A stretch of 64,000 bases of DNA from Ancistrus triradiatus. Lineage: Eukaryota > Chordata > Actinopteri > Siluriformes > Loricariidae. The translations under genes and the position numbers were made by a program. Shown here one piece after another: positions 21,270-31,700 of the stretch (positions within the stretch are counted from its first letter, which is position 1; each line of letters starts with the position of its first letter). The stretch covers positions 1 to 64,000 of the forward strand of contig JAJAGP010003215.1 in the NCBI GenBank assembly GCA_025084515.1, given 5' to 3'. The notes under the pieces were generated by a model. It was given only the letters and a program-made list of their open reading frames with translations, did not search any database and was not told where the DNA came from.

Positions 21270-22819
21270 CCTATATTTCTTAATAAATTTAACCTAAATC
21301 ATCATGAGATTTTCACACGTTATAAAAATAAATAATAAAGAGAAGCCAATCAAACAAATGAGACGAAATTTTATACCAGGTCTATATTTATCCAGGAAAA
21401 TGATCCAATAGTACATATCAGTGTGTAGAAAAAGCTAATTTAATTTGAAGGTGAAGTTAGAGTCAGGCGTTTTCAATCAATGGGATGATAATATGTCAGT
21501 GGGCACCTTGTTTTATTTGAAGAACATGGATCTATCAAAGTCTTCACAACATGTTTGTTGAAGTGTATCATGACACAAACAAGCACATTTCTGAGGACCT
21601 CAGAAAAAGAGTTGTTGATGCTCATCACTCTGCACAAGGTTACAAAACATCTCCAAATAGTTTGGACTCCACTAATTAAGTCAGACAGATTGTGTAAAAT
21701 GACCATTGTTACCCTCCCCAGGGGTCTTCGACCAACAAAGATCACTCTAATAGTGATGGATAATTTCATACTGACTAATGTTAATGTCAGTATGTAATGA
21801 GTCCATCCTCAGGAGAACACTGAACAACAATGGTGTTCATAGCAGGTTTGCACGGAAAAAGAAAATACTAAAGATTTGTTAAAAGTTTGTTAAAGATCAT
21901 GTGGACAAGCCAAAAGGCTATTGGTAAAAACGGTTTTGTGGATGGATGAAACCAAAATAGAGCATGGTTTTAAATGCTATGTATGGTGAAAGGAAAACAC
22001 TGCAATTTCACCATAAAATCCTAATCCCATTTGTGATACATGGTGGTGGTAGTATCATGATTAGAGCCTATTTTGTAAAAAATTATACCAGCAAAATTCC
22101 AAAGGAAAATGTCTGGAAATTATTTTGTGAATTGAAAAATCGCAAGTTGAATGTGAGTCATTCAACAAGACGAAGACCGTAAGCACAGAAGTCACTCCAC
22201 CAAAGCATAGTTAACAAAGAATAAATTTTAGTGTCTGGAATGGTCTAGGCAAAGACCTGAAAGTAAGCAGTTCACATGAGGAAACCCACCAACATCCCAG
22301 AGTTGAAGCTGTTCTGTACAGAGCAATGGGCTCTAATCTCCTCCAAGTAAATGTCCAGGTGTGATCAACAATTACTGGAAACATTCAGTTGCAGTTATCG
22401 CTTCACAAGGGGTCACACCAGATACTAAACGGAAAAGTTCTCATACTTTTGCCACTCACAGACATGTAATAGTGGATATTTTCCTCAATCAATAAATGAT
22501 CAAGTATAACACAACTCCCAAATCAGAAAAAGTTGAGACGATATAGAAAGCAAGTTAAAAAGAAAAAACCCTGCAGTGTTCCTTACATTTATTTTGACTT
22601 TTATTTCATTGCAAACAGTAAGAACCCAAGATATTTCATGTTTTTTCTGGTCAGTGTCATTTAATTTGTTAATAGACATCCATTCCTGCACTTATACATC
22701 CAGACATCCAGGCCTGCAATATATTAAAAAAAAGTTGGGCCAAAGGCAATTTATGGATAGTAATGAGGTAAAAACTAAATAGTAATGTGATTTCAAACAT
22801 GATTTCAACAGATGATTAT

Positions 22820-22868
22820 TGTCACGCCCGCTGCCAGCTCAACTCCCCACGCCCGCATTCCGCAGCGT
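22820..22868 (+). repeat. 5' LTR remnant
   Basis: 49 bp identical, except for one base, to the start of the 3' LTR at 26083. At 22868 it passes straight into gag-like sequence. Confidence 0.9.
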
Positions 22869-23266
22869 CCTGTCGCACCGCGCCCTGGATTGGGCCACCA
22901 CCATCTGGTCCCAACAGGGGGTCGAGACGAGGGACTATGGCCGCTTTTTGTCGGCCTTTTGCTCTGTTTTTCAACACCCTTGCGAGGGTCGCTCCACTGG
23001 AGAGTTGCTGCTTCATCCGCACCAAGGTCATCGCTCGGCTGCTGAGTACGCCCTCCGCACGCTAGCGGCAAAGAGCGGATGGAATTCGCCAGCTCTCCTC
23101 TATGCGTTCCACCAAGGTCTGCGTCCCGATCTCTGGAGGGAATTGGCAGGGCGCGACCTCAACCTCACCCTGGAGGATCTCATCTCCCTTGCCATCCACC
23201 TGGATCAACTCCTCCAGACCCGACCTTCTACCGCTTCTACCCTCACAGATCCTACGACTGCGCCAT
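22869..23266 (+). pseudogene. gag capsid remnant
   Basis: The frame open from 22819 to 23266 reads ALDWATTIWSQQGVETRDYG, then HRSAAEYALRTLAAKSGWN and FHQGLRPDLWRELAGRDLN, the capsid-like region of retrotransposon gag (Ty3/gypsy type). It begins inside the LTR remnant and ends shortly before the pol frame takes over, so both the N-terminus and the zinc-knuckle part are gone. Confidence 0.8.
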
Positions 23267-24690
23267 AGAGCTCCTACTCGACGCACCTCTGCCTAAAGCC
23301 CGCTTATATCCCCTCTCGCCGGCCGAAGAGAAAGCCATGAACGATTACATCGCGGAGTACTTGAGCCTCGACTTCATCCGTCCCTCCACCTCGCCAGTCT
23401 CCGCGGGTTTCTTCTTCGTCCCCAAGAAGGACTCGGGGCTGCGTCCTTGCATTGATTACCGGCAGCTCAACCGCATCACTCGGAGGTATGCCTATCCGCT
23501 CCCGCTGGTGCCCTCGGGCGGCGAGCTACTTCGCACCACCCACTGGTTCACCAAATTGGATCTCCGAAACGCCTATAACCTGGTCCGCATGAGGGAGGGG
23601 GATGAGTGGAAGACCGCTTTCAGCACCAGCTCTGGCCATTACGAGTACTTAGTTATGCCTTTCGGTCTGGCCAACGCCCCCTCGGTCTTCCAGGCCTTCG
23701 TGAACTACATCCTCCGGGACACGCTGGGGCGTTTCGTGGTGGTCTACCTGGACGACATCCTGGTTTTCTCGCCGGACTTCGCCGCTCACACCGCCCACGT
23801 CCGCCTGGTTCTGGAGAGGCTCCATTCCCACCACCTCCGGGTGAAAGCAGAGAAATGTGAGTTTCACACACAGTCCGTCCATTACCTTGGCTACATCATA
23901 TCTCCCTCCGGCGTAGTAATGGATGACTCCAAGATCTCTGCAGTCCTCTCGTGGCCCACACCCAAGTCAATCAAGGAGCTCCAACACTTCCTCAGATTTG
24001 CAAATTTCTACCGACGCTTCATACGGAATTTCAGCCGGACGGTGGCCCCCCTCACCTCACTCCTGCGGGGCAATCCCCATGCTCTTTGTTGGTCCCCGGA
24101 GGCTGAGCGAGCGCTCACCGCCCTCAAATCCGCTTTCACCCAAGCTCCAGTGTTGGGCCACCCTGACCCAGACCGCCCCTTTATTCTGGAGGTCGACGCG
24201 TCTTCGGTAGGTGTCGGGGCCGTCCTCTCACAACGCCTAGGCGACCCTTCGAAACTGCACCCCGTCGCTTTTTACTCGCACAAACTCACCCCAGCCGAGC
24301 GGAACTATGACTTCGGGGACCGCGAACTGCTGGCCATCAAGCTGGCCTTGGAGGAGTGGAGACACTGGCTCGAAGGTTCCAAACACCCCTTTTCCGTTCT
24401 CACTTACCACAAAAACCTGGAGTTCCTGCGCTCCGCAAAGCATCTGAACGCCCGCCAAGCTCGCTGGTCACTCTTCTTCGCTCGCTTCTCGTTCACCATC
24501 ACTTATCGGCCCGGCACTAAGAACTCTAAAGCTGATGCGCTCTCGCGCAGCCTCGACCCCGCCTCAGCCGCTCCGGAGGTTCCCGTGCCTATCCTCCCGG
24601 CCTCGTGTGTGCTTGGCGCTGTCCAGTGGGACTTCGAGCGACATCTGGATGTCAGCCTTTCCCGGACGCGCATCCCCTCGGAGTGGCTGG
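23240..24690 (+). pseudogene. pol: reverse transcriptase and RNase H
   Basis: A single open frame (part of 23079-25043) covers RT and RNase H. RT motifs in order: LRPCIDYRQLNRIT, FTKLDLRNAYNLVRMREGDE (catalytic Asp), YLVMPFGLANAPSVFQAF and VVYLDDILVFS (the YxDD pair). RNase H: FILEVDASSVGVGAVLSQR, YDFGDRELLAIKLALEEWR, then VLTYHKNLEFL where the family normally has TDH, so the expected Asp is Tyr, and RPGTKNSKADALSR. The protease domain is missing before it. Near 24700 the true reading shifts to another frame. It cannot produce an intact Pol. Confidence 0.9.
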
Positions 24691-25745
24691 CAGGAAGTTT
24701 GTTCCACCCGATCTCCGGGACCGACTCATCACCTGGGCCCATGTCTCTCTCTGCTCTGGCCACCCCGGGGAGACCCGCACTCACCAACTCCTGGCCACGA
24801 GCTACTGGTGGAAAAACATGCGCAGAGACATCCATCAGTTCGTGGCTTCCTGCAGCGTCTGTGCTCAATGCAAGACCCCACGCACTCTTCCTTCCGGTCA
24901 GCTCCATCCCTTGCCCGTTCCGCAAAGGCCCTGGTCCCACATCGCGATTGATTTCGTCACGGACCTCCCGCTCTCTAACGGATACACCACCATCCTCTCC
25001 ATTATCGACCGTTTCTCCCGGGCAGTGCGTTTCATTCCACTGAGCAAGATCCCCTCCGCTCTTCAGACAGCTGAGTGCCTCTTCGAGTATGTTTTCCACC
25101 TCTTTGGCATCCCAGAACACATCCTGTCGGACCGGGGTCCCCAATTCACCTCCGCGATCTGGCGAGCGTTCGTGGACAAGCTGGGTGTCTCAGTGAGCCT
25201 CTCTTCTGGTTACCATCCCGAATCGAACTGCCAGTGCGAGTGCTCCAACCAGGAGTTGAAGAAATTCCTGTGCTCCTATTGCATGCACAACCTGCTGGAC
25301 TGGAGCCAGTTTCTCCCCTGGGCCGAGATAGCTCAGAACTCCCTCCGCCACTCTGCCACTGGCCTCACGCCTTTACAGTGCATCCTGGGGTTTCAACCGC
25401 CCTTCGTCCCTTGGGATTCCACCGCCTCCGATGCCCCGGCCATCGACGACTGGTTCCGCCGCAGCGAAGAGGTGTGGTGCCAGGTCCATCAACGCATCGA
25501 CCGTGCGATTCGGTGCTACCAGAGGCACGCTGATCGGTGCCGGCTTCCTGCCCCTGCCTACCGCCCGGGGGATCGTGTTTGGCTGTCGACGCGGGATCTC
25601 CGAAGCGTCCAGGGAAGTGCTCAATTTTCCCCTCGTTACCTAGGGCCGTTTAAGATAATCAAGCAAATCAATAATGTTACCTATCGCCTTGACTTGCCTC
25701 CTCACCCTCCGCCGCATCTGTTCTTCCTTTCACGTCTCTCTCCTC
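24690..25745 (+). pseudogene. pol: integrase
   Basis: In the frame of 24605-26029: a zinc-binding region (AHVSLCSGHPGETRTHQLLA, then CSVCAQC), the catalytic core with Asp in WSHIAIDFVTDLP, Asp in ILSDRGPQFTSAIW and Glu in SNCQCECSNQELKKFL, and a C-terminal part (YRPGDRVWLSTRDLRS, YLGPFKIIKQINNVTYRLDL). All three acidic residues are visible, although the region around the Glu is altered by CpG-type changes (Gly and Thr replaced by Cys). Separated from RT by a frameshift. Confidence 0.9.
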
Positions 25746-25799
25746 AAGCCATGGGGTCCCCGGGCCGCTGCTTGACTCGTCTCCTGCGAACCAGCCCCC

Positions 25800-26082
25800 G
25801 CCTGCCGGGCTGGGGGGGAAATAGCCTCCACCTACACGGTCCTAGCCTCCTTCTGGACTCCCGTCGACGGGGCCTCCCGCCTCCAGTACCTCGTCGAGTG
25901 GGAGGGTTACGGCCCGGAGGAGTGCTGCTGGGTGGATGCCAAGGACGTCCTGGACCCCCTCCTCGTCCAGGAATTCCACTCTGCTCGTCCCGACCGCCCG
26001 GCCCCCAGGCCCCGCGGCCGTCCTCGTAAGTCCTCCTCGGGTCCCCGGACCCCCGCCTGCTCGGGTCCTTCGAGGGGGGTAC
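25800..26082 (+). pseudogene. pol C-terminal chromodomain-like part
   Basis: In another frame the region reads LQYLVEWEGYGPEE, then CWVDAKDVLDPLLVQEFH, the usual chromodomain core of chromovirus-type gypsy elements, followed by a Pro/Arg-rich tail. Chromodomains are thought to guide integration to chromatin marks. One more frameshift near 25750-25830 separates it from integrase. Confidence 0.75.
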
Positions 26083-26362
26083 TGTCACGCCCGCTGCCAG
26101 CTCAACTCCCCACGCCCGCATTCTGCAGCGTTCATCATCGCCCACCTACTGATCAGCCACCTGTTGCTCATTGCTCACCTTCAGCCTTCCCCTACATAAA
26201 CACTTCGTCCTCCACTACTCTCTGCTATGCCTCGTGGTTTTCTACCTAGTCTCTAGCTTCGTACCTCATTGCGTTTATCCCGTTGTGTCAAGTACTCAAT
26301 AAAGTTGCCTTACCTTCTATCCCTAGTCTGCGTGTGTCTCCTGCCTCTCCACCCGCATTGCA
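26083..26362 (+). repeat. 3' LTR
   Basis: 280 bp, TG...CA ends, AATAAA at 26299-26304, purine-rich tract just upstream, and the 5-bp duplication ATTAT just downstream. Confidence 0.93.
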
Positions 26363-26566
26363 ATTATAATCATGATCAGGTTGAAAGCTGAGCCTTTGAA
26401 GAGTAATGATGGGCAGAGAATCTCCAGTTTGTCAACAAATGTATGAGATAATTATTGAAATTTTTAAAAACAATGTTCCTCAAAGAAAGATATTTCTCCC
26501 TCTACAGTGCATAATATCATTTGACGATTCAAGGAATCTGGAGGAATTTCTGTGCGTAAAGGCCAA

Positions 26567-26756
26567 GAGCCTTTAACCTAATGGTTAAGGTACTGGACTA
26601 TAGACCAGGAAGTACAGGGTTCAAATGCCAATTCTGCCAAGTCACCACTGTTGGGTCTCGGAGCAAGACCCTCAACCCACAGCTGCCTTGACTGAAGTGC
26701 AGGAATGGATTAGTCGCTTTGCATAAGGGCATCTGCTACATGATGTAAATGTAAAT
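26567..26756 (+). repeat. tRNA-type SINE nested in the long-TIR element
   Basis: Head AACCTAATGGTTAAGGTACT, B-box-like GGGTTCAAATGCC, body CCACTGTTGGGTCTCGGAGC and tail TAGTCGCTTTGCATAAGGGC. It interrupts the transposase region of the host element just before the NHHSS motif. Confidence 0.8.
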
Positions 26757-27840
26757 CCAGAACCATCATTCATCAATAGCTGATAAAACCAAGTGGGCAA
26801 GGGATTACTTTGGCAAACCTTTTTCAAGCACTACAATACAGAGTTACAGCCACAAATGTTACTTAAAACTTTACTGTACAAACAGAAGCTTTATGTTAAC
26901 CATGTCCAAAAGCGACGTCAACTTCTCTGAGCTCGGAGGTATCTGGGAAGGACCATCACACAGTGGAAACGTGTATTGTGGTCAGACTAATCAGTATTCC
27001 AGGTCTTTTTTGGAAGAAATGGACGCTGTGTGCTCCAGACCAAAGATGAGAAGGACCATCCAGATATTATCAGCAACAATTCCAAAAGCCAGGGTCTGTC
27101 ATGGTATGGGGTTGTGTCAGTGCCCTTTGTAAAGGTCATTTCCAGTTCTGTGGTGGCAGCATTAATGCACATTAATGCAGAAAAGTACACTGAGATCTTA
27201 GAGCAACATAAGCTTCAACACAACATCTTTTCCAGGGACGTCCATGCATTTTTCAACAAGACAATGCAAAATAAGCCAAATCAGAAAAAGTTAGCACGGA
27301 AACATGCAATTTTTCTTCAAGGAACATTGTTTTTAAACATTTCAATAATTGTCTCACATTTGTTGACAAACTGGAGATCCTCTGCCCATCTTCACTCCTC
27401 AAATACTCTGCTTTTCTTAAATACTGTTTTTATACCAAATCATGATTAGAATCACCTGTTGACATCACCTGTTTGAAATCACATTATTTATTTATTTATT
27501 TATTTATTTTAACCTCATTACTAGCCCTAAATTGCCTTCAGTCCGACTTTTTTGAAATGTTTTGCATGCCTGAAATGCAGGAATGAATGAATGCTGACAA
27601 ATGAAATGAAGTAGACCCAACAAAACATGAACTATCTTGGGTTTATACTGTCTGCAATGAAATAAAAGTCAAGGTAAATGTAACATTGCGTTTTTTTTTT
27701 GTTTTTTTTTTATCTACATTTTCTGTACCATCCCAACTTTTTCTTATTTGCAGTTGTAATTTTGGGGTTGTATGTTGTCTCATTTGTTTAATTGGGTTTT
27801 CTTTAGCAACTTTTAGGACTTGTGTGAAAATCTGATGAAA

Positions 27841-28249
27841 TTCTGTCTGTGGTAAGCGGAGGTTTGGGTCGTTTGACAGAATATCAGTGTTAACCAATTC
27901 AGTGAATATTTATTAAAAGTACAAAAACTAGTAATACATTAGCAGTAGCACTGGTTTGAGGAATGTGCGTGTGTGAGCATGTGATCTTCCTGATTCATTA
28001 TCTTGTGGATGAGATACTTTCCACACTGCAAGCCCAAACACAGCTGTCTTCTAGAGTTATAAAACGCATCCCTCAGCAACTAACACGGATAGAGCAACTG
28101 TTATTATTTTAAAATACTAAAATGAATAAAATCTACACAATATTGTTTAACCACTGTTTCTGCGTAAATAAAAAAGTATTATTTAAATATTTTAGAGCGA
28201 TAGTATTAAGAAAAGAAAAGAAAAGTAACTACATTTCCCGACGTGCAGC
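27841..28249. other. Upstream flank of LYSMD2
   Basis: No coding exon or transposon is recognised. It becomes less AT-rich toward 28250. Confidence 0.4.
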
Positions 28250-28488
28250 AGTACAAAGTCGCTCTGAATGTTAAAGGGAGAGGCACACCTCCCGTGCGCG
28301 TGTATCACGTTACATCTCTCTCCCACCCACCCACACACCGCGTTTATGGTAACGCAGGTTTAAATAACAACTCGGCACCGATCTTTATAATCGATTTTAT
28401 CGGTGTAACCGCGTGACTCTGTCGCTACGGTCAGTGATGTAAGCAGAGAGCGCGGGATCAGAGGCGCTGCTGTTACAGGAGACAGAAG
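28250..28488 (+). promoter_or_regulatory. lysmd2: CpG-rich promoter and 5' UTR region of LYSMD2
   Basis: CG dinucleotides become frequent (for example CCCGTGCGCGTGTATCACG, GCGGGATCAGAGGCGC) directly before the start codon, unlike the flanks. This fits a broad CpG-island promoter. The exact transcription start is not visible. Confidence 0.5.
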
Positions 28489-28704
28489 ATGGCGGAGGAG
28501 GAGGCTTGTTTGTCCCCGGTGCTGTCCCGGTACGGCACCGGTGCAGATTCGGAGGGAGAGCTGTGGATTAGCTTAGCCCGGGCCAAAACGCGTTCGTACG
28601 GGAGCACGGCCAGTGTGGCGGCCACGCTTGAGGAGCGCTACATATCGCACCAGGTCACGGAGGGAGACACCCTGCAGGGTATCGCACTCAGATACGGAGT
28701 CACG
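28489..28704 (+). CDS. lysmd2: LYSMD2 exon 1 (coding part)
   Basis: 72 complete codons from ATG to ACG, then donor GTAAGA. It ends within LysM after RYGVT, so intron 1 is phase 0. Confidence 0.92.
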
Positions 28705-31700
28705 GTAAGACTTGACCCCAGCGGTAATCAGTACCTTCCAGATCACCCAGCCATCTAAACCGATACATTCGTGACTTCACGGCATTTCGGCATTTACCTA
28801 ACGTTGCTGCTTTAGATGCAGCGAGCTTTTATAAAGTAACAGCAGTATCATTACATGAGTTAGGTTGTGTCCCAAATGCTTGCCTGTTCCCTATTCCCTG
28901 TTTCCTATGTCCTGTTTATTTTGCAGCCTATGCACCATGTTCAACAGGTTCATCAATTGCTGATATAACCACCTGGGCAAGGGATTACTTTGGCTAACCT
29001 GTGAAGTATTTTGATGCAAAGTTACAGTCACAAATCCCACTGAAAACCTAACTGCAAAAAAGAAGCCTTATGTCAGCCATTTCCATTGGACGCATCTGGG
29101 TTGGACCATCACACAGTGGAAATGTGTATTGTAGTAAAACACATCTGTTTCCCAGATTTCCAAAACGTCCAAAAACCAGCCTCTGTCATGGTATGAGGTT
29201 GTGTTCATGCCCTTGGCAGAGGTGATCTGTGATGCCACCTTTGATGCAGAAAAAAATATTTTGAAATTTTAGAGCAACATAAACTACCTTCAAGATGACA
29301 TTCATGCATTTCCAAGGGCATCTGTACATTTTTCAACAAGACGATGCAAAACAAGCCAAAACCGAGTAATTTAGGCCTGAAATACGCACATCTCATCCAA
29401 TCTTTCTTTGAGGAACACTGATTTGTAACATTTCAATAATTTTCCCTCACATTTGTTGATAAACTGGAGAACCTCTGCCCATGTTTGCTCCTCAAGCACT
29501 CAACCTTACCTGGATGCTGCTTTTTTTTTTATTTTTTTATTTTTTTTTTTATTTTTTTTTTTTTATTTATTTTTTTTTTTTTTTACTAAATCATGATTAT
29601 AATCACCTGTTGACATTACCTGTTTGAAATCACATCATTTAGTTTTTTTTTACCTCAATACTAGCCATAAATTGCCCCCAGCCCAATGTCTTTTGGAAAA
29701 AGTTGCAAGCTTGAAATGCAGAAATGGATGCTTTTCAATATCATGTCCTTTTTACTCTGCAACCCATGCACTGTTCCTTTACCCAGTGTACCCTAGTCCC
29801 TGTAATCTGCACTGTGTTGCCTAATCCCACTTACCTACTTCCTTTACTCAAATCCCCTAGCTCCTACCTGCTATTCCCTGTCCCTGTGCCATGTCCAACA
29901 CTTCCTACCCTGATTGTTGTTCTATAAACCCTGCTCCATATTTGATGCACCATCTACCCCTGTTTTCTCCTCCTTCCACTCTGCTTCTTGTAGTCTTTTT
30001 GTGTTCCCTGCACTCTGGATCCTACACCAAATAAAGTCTGAGCCATTAACTAATATGTCGTCTCATGTAAATGTCATAGGAGACACTGTGCCAGGGTCAC
30101 AACTAGTGCTTTATTTCATGTCCCATACTAATAGATTACAGTTATGTCCCAGTTAAGGTTTAACTAATCAACCTCCATTCTACTTGAAGGCCGAGGTCCT
30201 AAGAATTGTCATAGACAGGGTTCAATATTTTTCCAACTTGCCCAGTAGGGCAAGCCACCAGAAAGTTCACTGTCCCGAACAAATCTTTTGCATTTTTAAG
30301 TGTTGTTCACAAATAAATAAGCACACACAAGCTAATATAGTTAGTTAAGGTTATTTAGTCTTAAGTTATTGTGCATTCTTACAGCGTGCTTTCACTTAAT
30401 TTCTTTCTGTTGTAAGGAAAGGTTTCATAACATAATAAAAATCGTCATAGATGACAGATCAAGGAAAACCTGATGACTGAAACATTTTTAACAAAACTGT
30501 TCAGATTATTTCTTTTTAATTTTAAATAATTTCATGTTAAAGCTGTAAATTATCTTAATGTTATCATTTAGATGCATATGTTAGCTTAACTTCTACAAGT
30601 CATATCAGTACAGTACTGTCTACCAGGTTCCAGTCAATTTGTAATCTGAAGGTTTATCTCCTGTGGATAGTCTGTGTAAGCTCTTTCTCTTTTAACTGTA
30701 TGATGTGCCATTGTAACTAAGTTGGTCAGCTTGAAATCGGCCCAGCTACAGTAACTGCTTTCTTCACAGCTATACAAATACAGGACAGAGAGATTTGTCG
30801 TAACACTGAGTGGCTGTTTTCTACAAGTTGTGGTTCCAATAAAAACAAAAAAAGGAGGAAGAAAAAATGACTCATGAATCGAGCAGTTCCATGAGGGAAT
30901 AATTTGCTGCGAACTCACTTTGTTTCGTATTCATGCTATGCTGACATCATCTTGTGAGCCTCACTTTGACGTAGTGTGTCAACAGATAATACTATTGATT
31001 TGGTTTTGGTTTGAGGTGCGAATGGATAAGACACCAGAAGTTGAATCAGTTCATCTGGACAAAACCTTATGTCCAGATGAACTGATTCAACTTCTGGGAT
31101 TTTCTCACCGATTTTATTTAGTATGCATCAGGACAATGGATAAGACCATTTTATGCATGACAAGGAGTTAAATCTTAACTCCCTTGCATTGTTTTGTTTA
31201 CACATTGTGTACCTCCCTACATGAACTTGCCCAAAGTTATTTTCCCCAAAGTTAGTTTTTGTGCTGCTGTCCTGCCCCAGGAATTCGAGCAGTCACTATT
31301 GTTGAACACTGATAGAAAATAAAAATCTGTCTTTATGTACATCTAATTCATGTCTGGATGATGGTATACACTGAGCAAAACCCTTCCTGCTGACAGAAAC
31401 GAGAATCAGTCTTGAACGTCAGAAAAAAGTGTTGTACAGTACTGTCCTAAATGCTTTCATATTGAGTTTCAATTGTTATTATTGTTTAAAATTAAACACT
31501 GTGCAAAGTCTGAGTGCCCTGTGTCACTGATAGTCAGGGACACTGTTTATCGTGGCCATGCTTTAATGACATCTACTTGCAACTTCTCTTTCAGATGGAG
31601 CAGGTCAAACGAGCCAACAAGCTCTTCAGTAATGACTGCATCTTCCTACGTCACAGTCTCAACATCCCAGTGCAGACTGAGCGACCGATCTTCAACGGAC

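Larger units (their letters stand above)
22820..26362 (+). mobile_element. Ty3/gypsy (chromodomain) LTR retrotransposon, deleted
   Basis: The 3' LTR is 280 bp (26083-26362), starts TGTCACGC and ends TTGCA, is preceded by a purine-rich GAGGGGGG tract, and contains AATAAA at 26299. Only the first 49 bp of the 5' LTR remain (22820-22868). The flanks are identical 5-bp ATTAT repeats (22815-22819, 26363-26367), so the insertion is intact at its borders. Between the LTRs are a gag remnant, RT-RNase H, integrase and a chromodomain-like stretch, in several frames. Primer-binding site, gag start, nucleocapsid and protease are missing. It is an old, defective copy. Confidence 0.93.
22512..27770 (+). 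mobile_element. Long-TIR Tc1-like element, family I
   Basis: About 270 bp at each end are inverted copies: the left starts CAACTCCC, then AGAAAAAGTTGAGACG; the right ends AACTTTTTCTTATTTGCAG and GGGGTTG. Further in, both contain AATGAAATAAAAGTCAA (as inverses). TA follows the right end; the left has CA where TA is expected. Plus-strand transposase remains run from about 26760 to 27290: NHHSSIADKTKWA, LRAKDEKDHPD-like residues near 27030, and a degenerate FQQDNA-like site near 27255. It contains the LTR element at 22820-26362 and a SINE at 26567-26756. Related fragments lie at 28940-29730 and 43140-43415. Confidence 0.8.
21270..27840 (+). mobile_element. Family B Tc1-like element, split by a nested insertion
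   Basis: The left part (21270-22511) begins in the subterminal region and carries a heavily mutated plus-strand transposase: TSEKELLMLITLHKV at 21590, then a stretch equivalent to RRTLNNNGVH near 21810, then VDKPKGYW near 21900. It ends at ATAAATGATCAAGTATAAC. The sequence resumes at 27771 with GTCTCATTTGTTTAATTGGG and TTTTAGGACTTGTGTGAAAA, which directly follow that point in the copy at 58744-60048. The interval 22512-27770 is a younger insertion. Confidence 0.85.

Noticed and set aside
23102..25144. Many overlapping open frames on both strands inside the gypsy element
   Set aside because: They are shadows of GC-rich pol coding sequence; only the frames with RT, RNase H and integrase motifs were kept.
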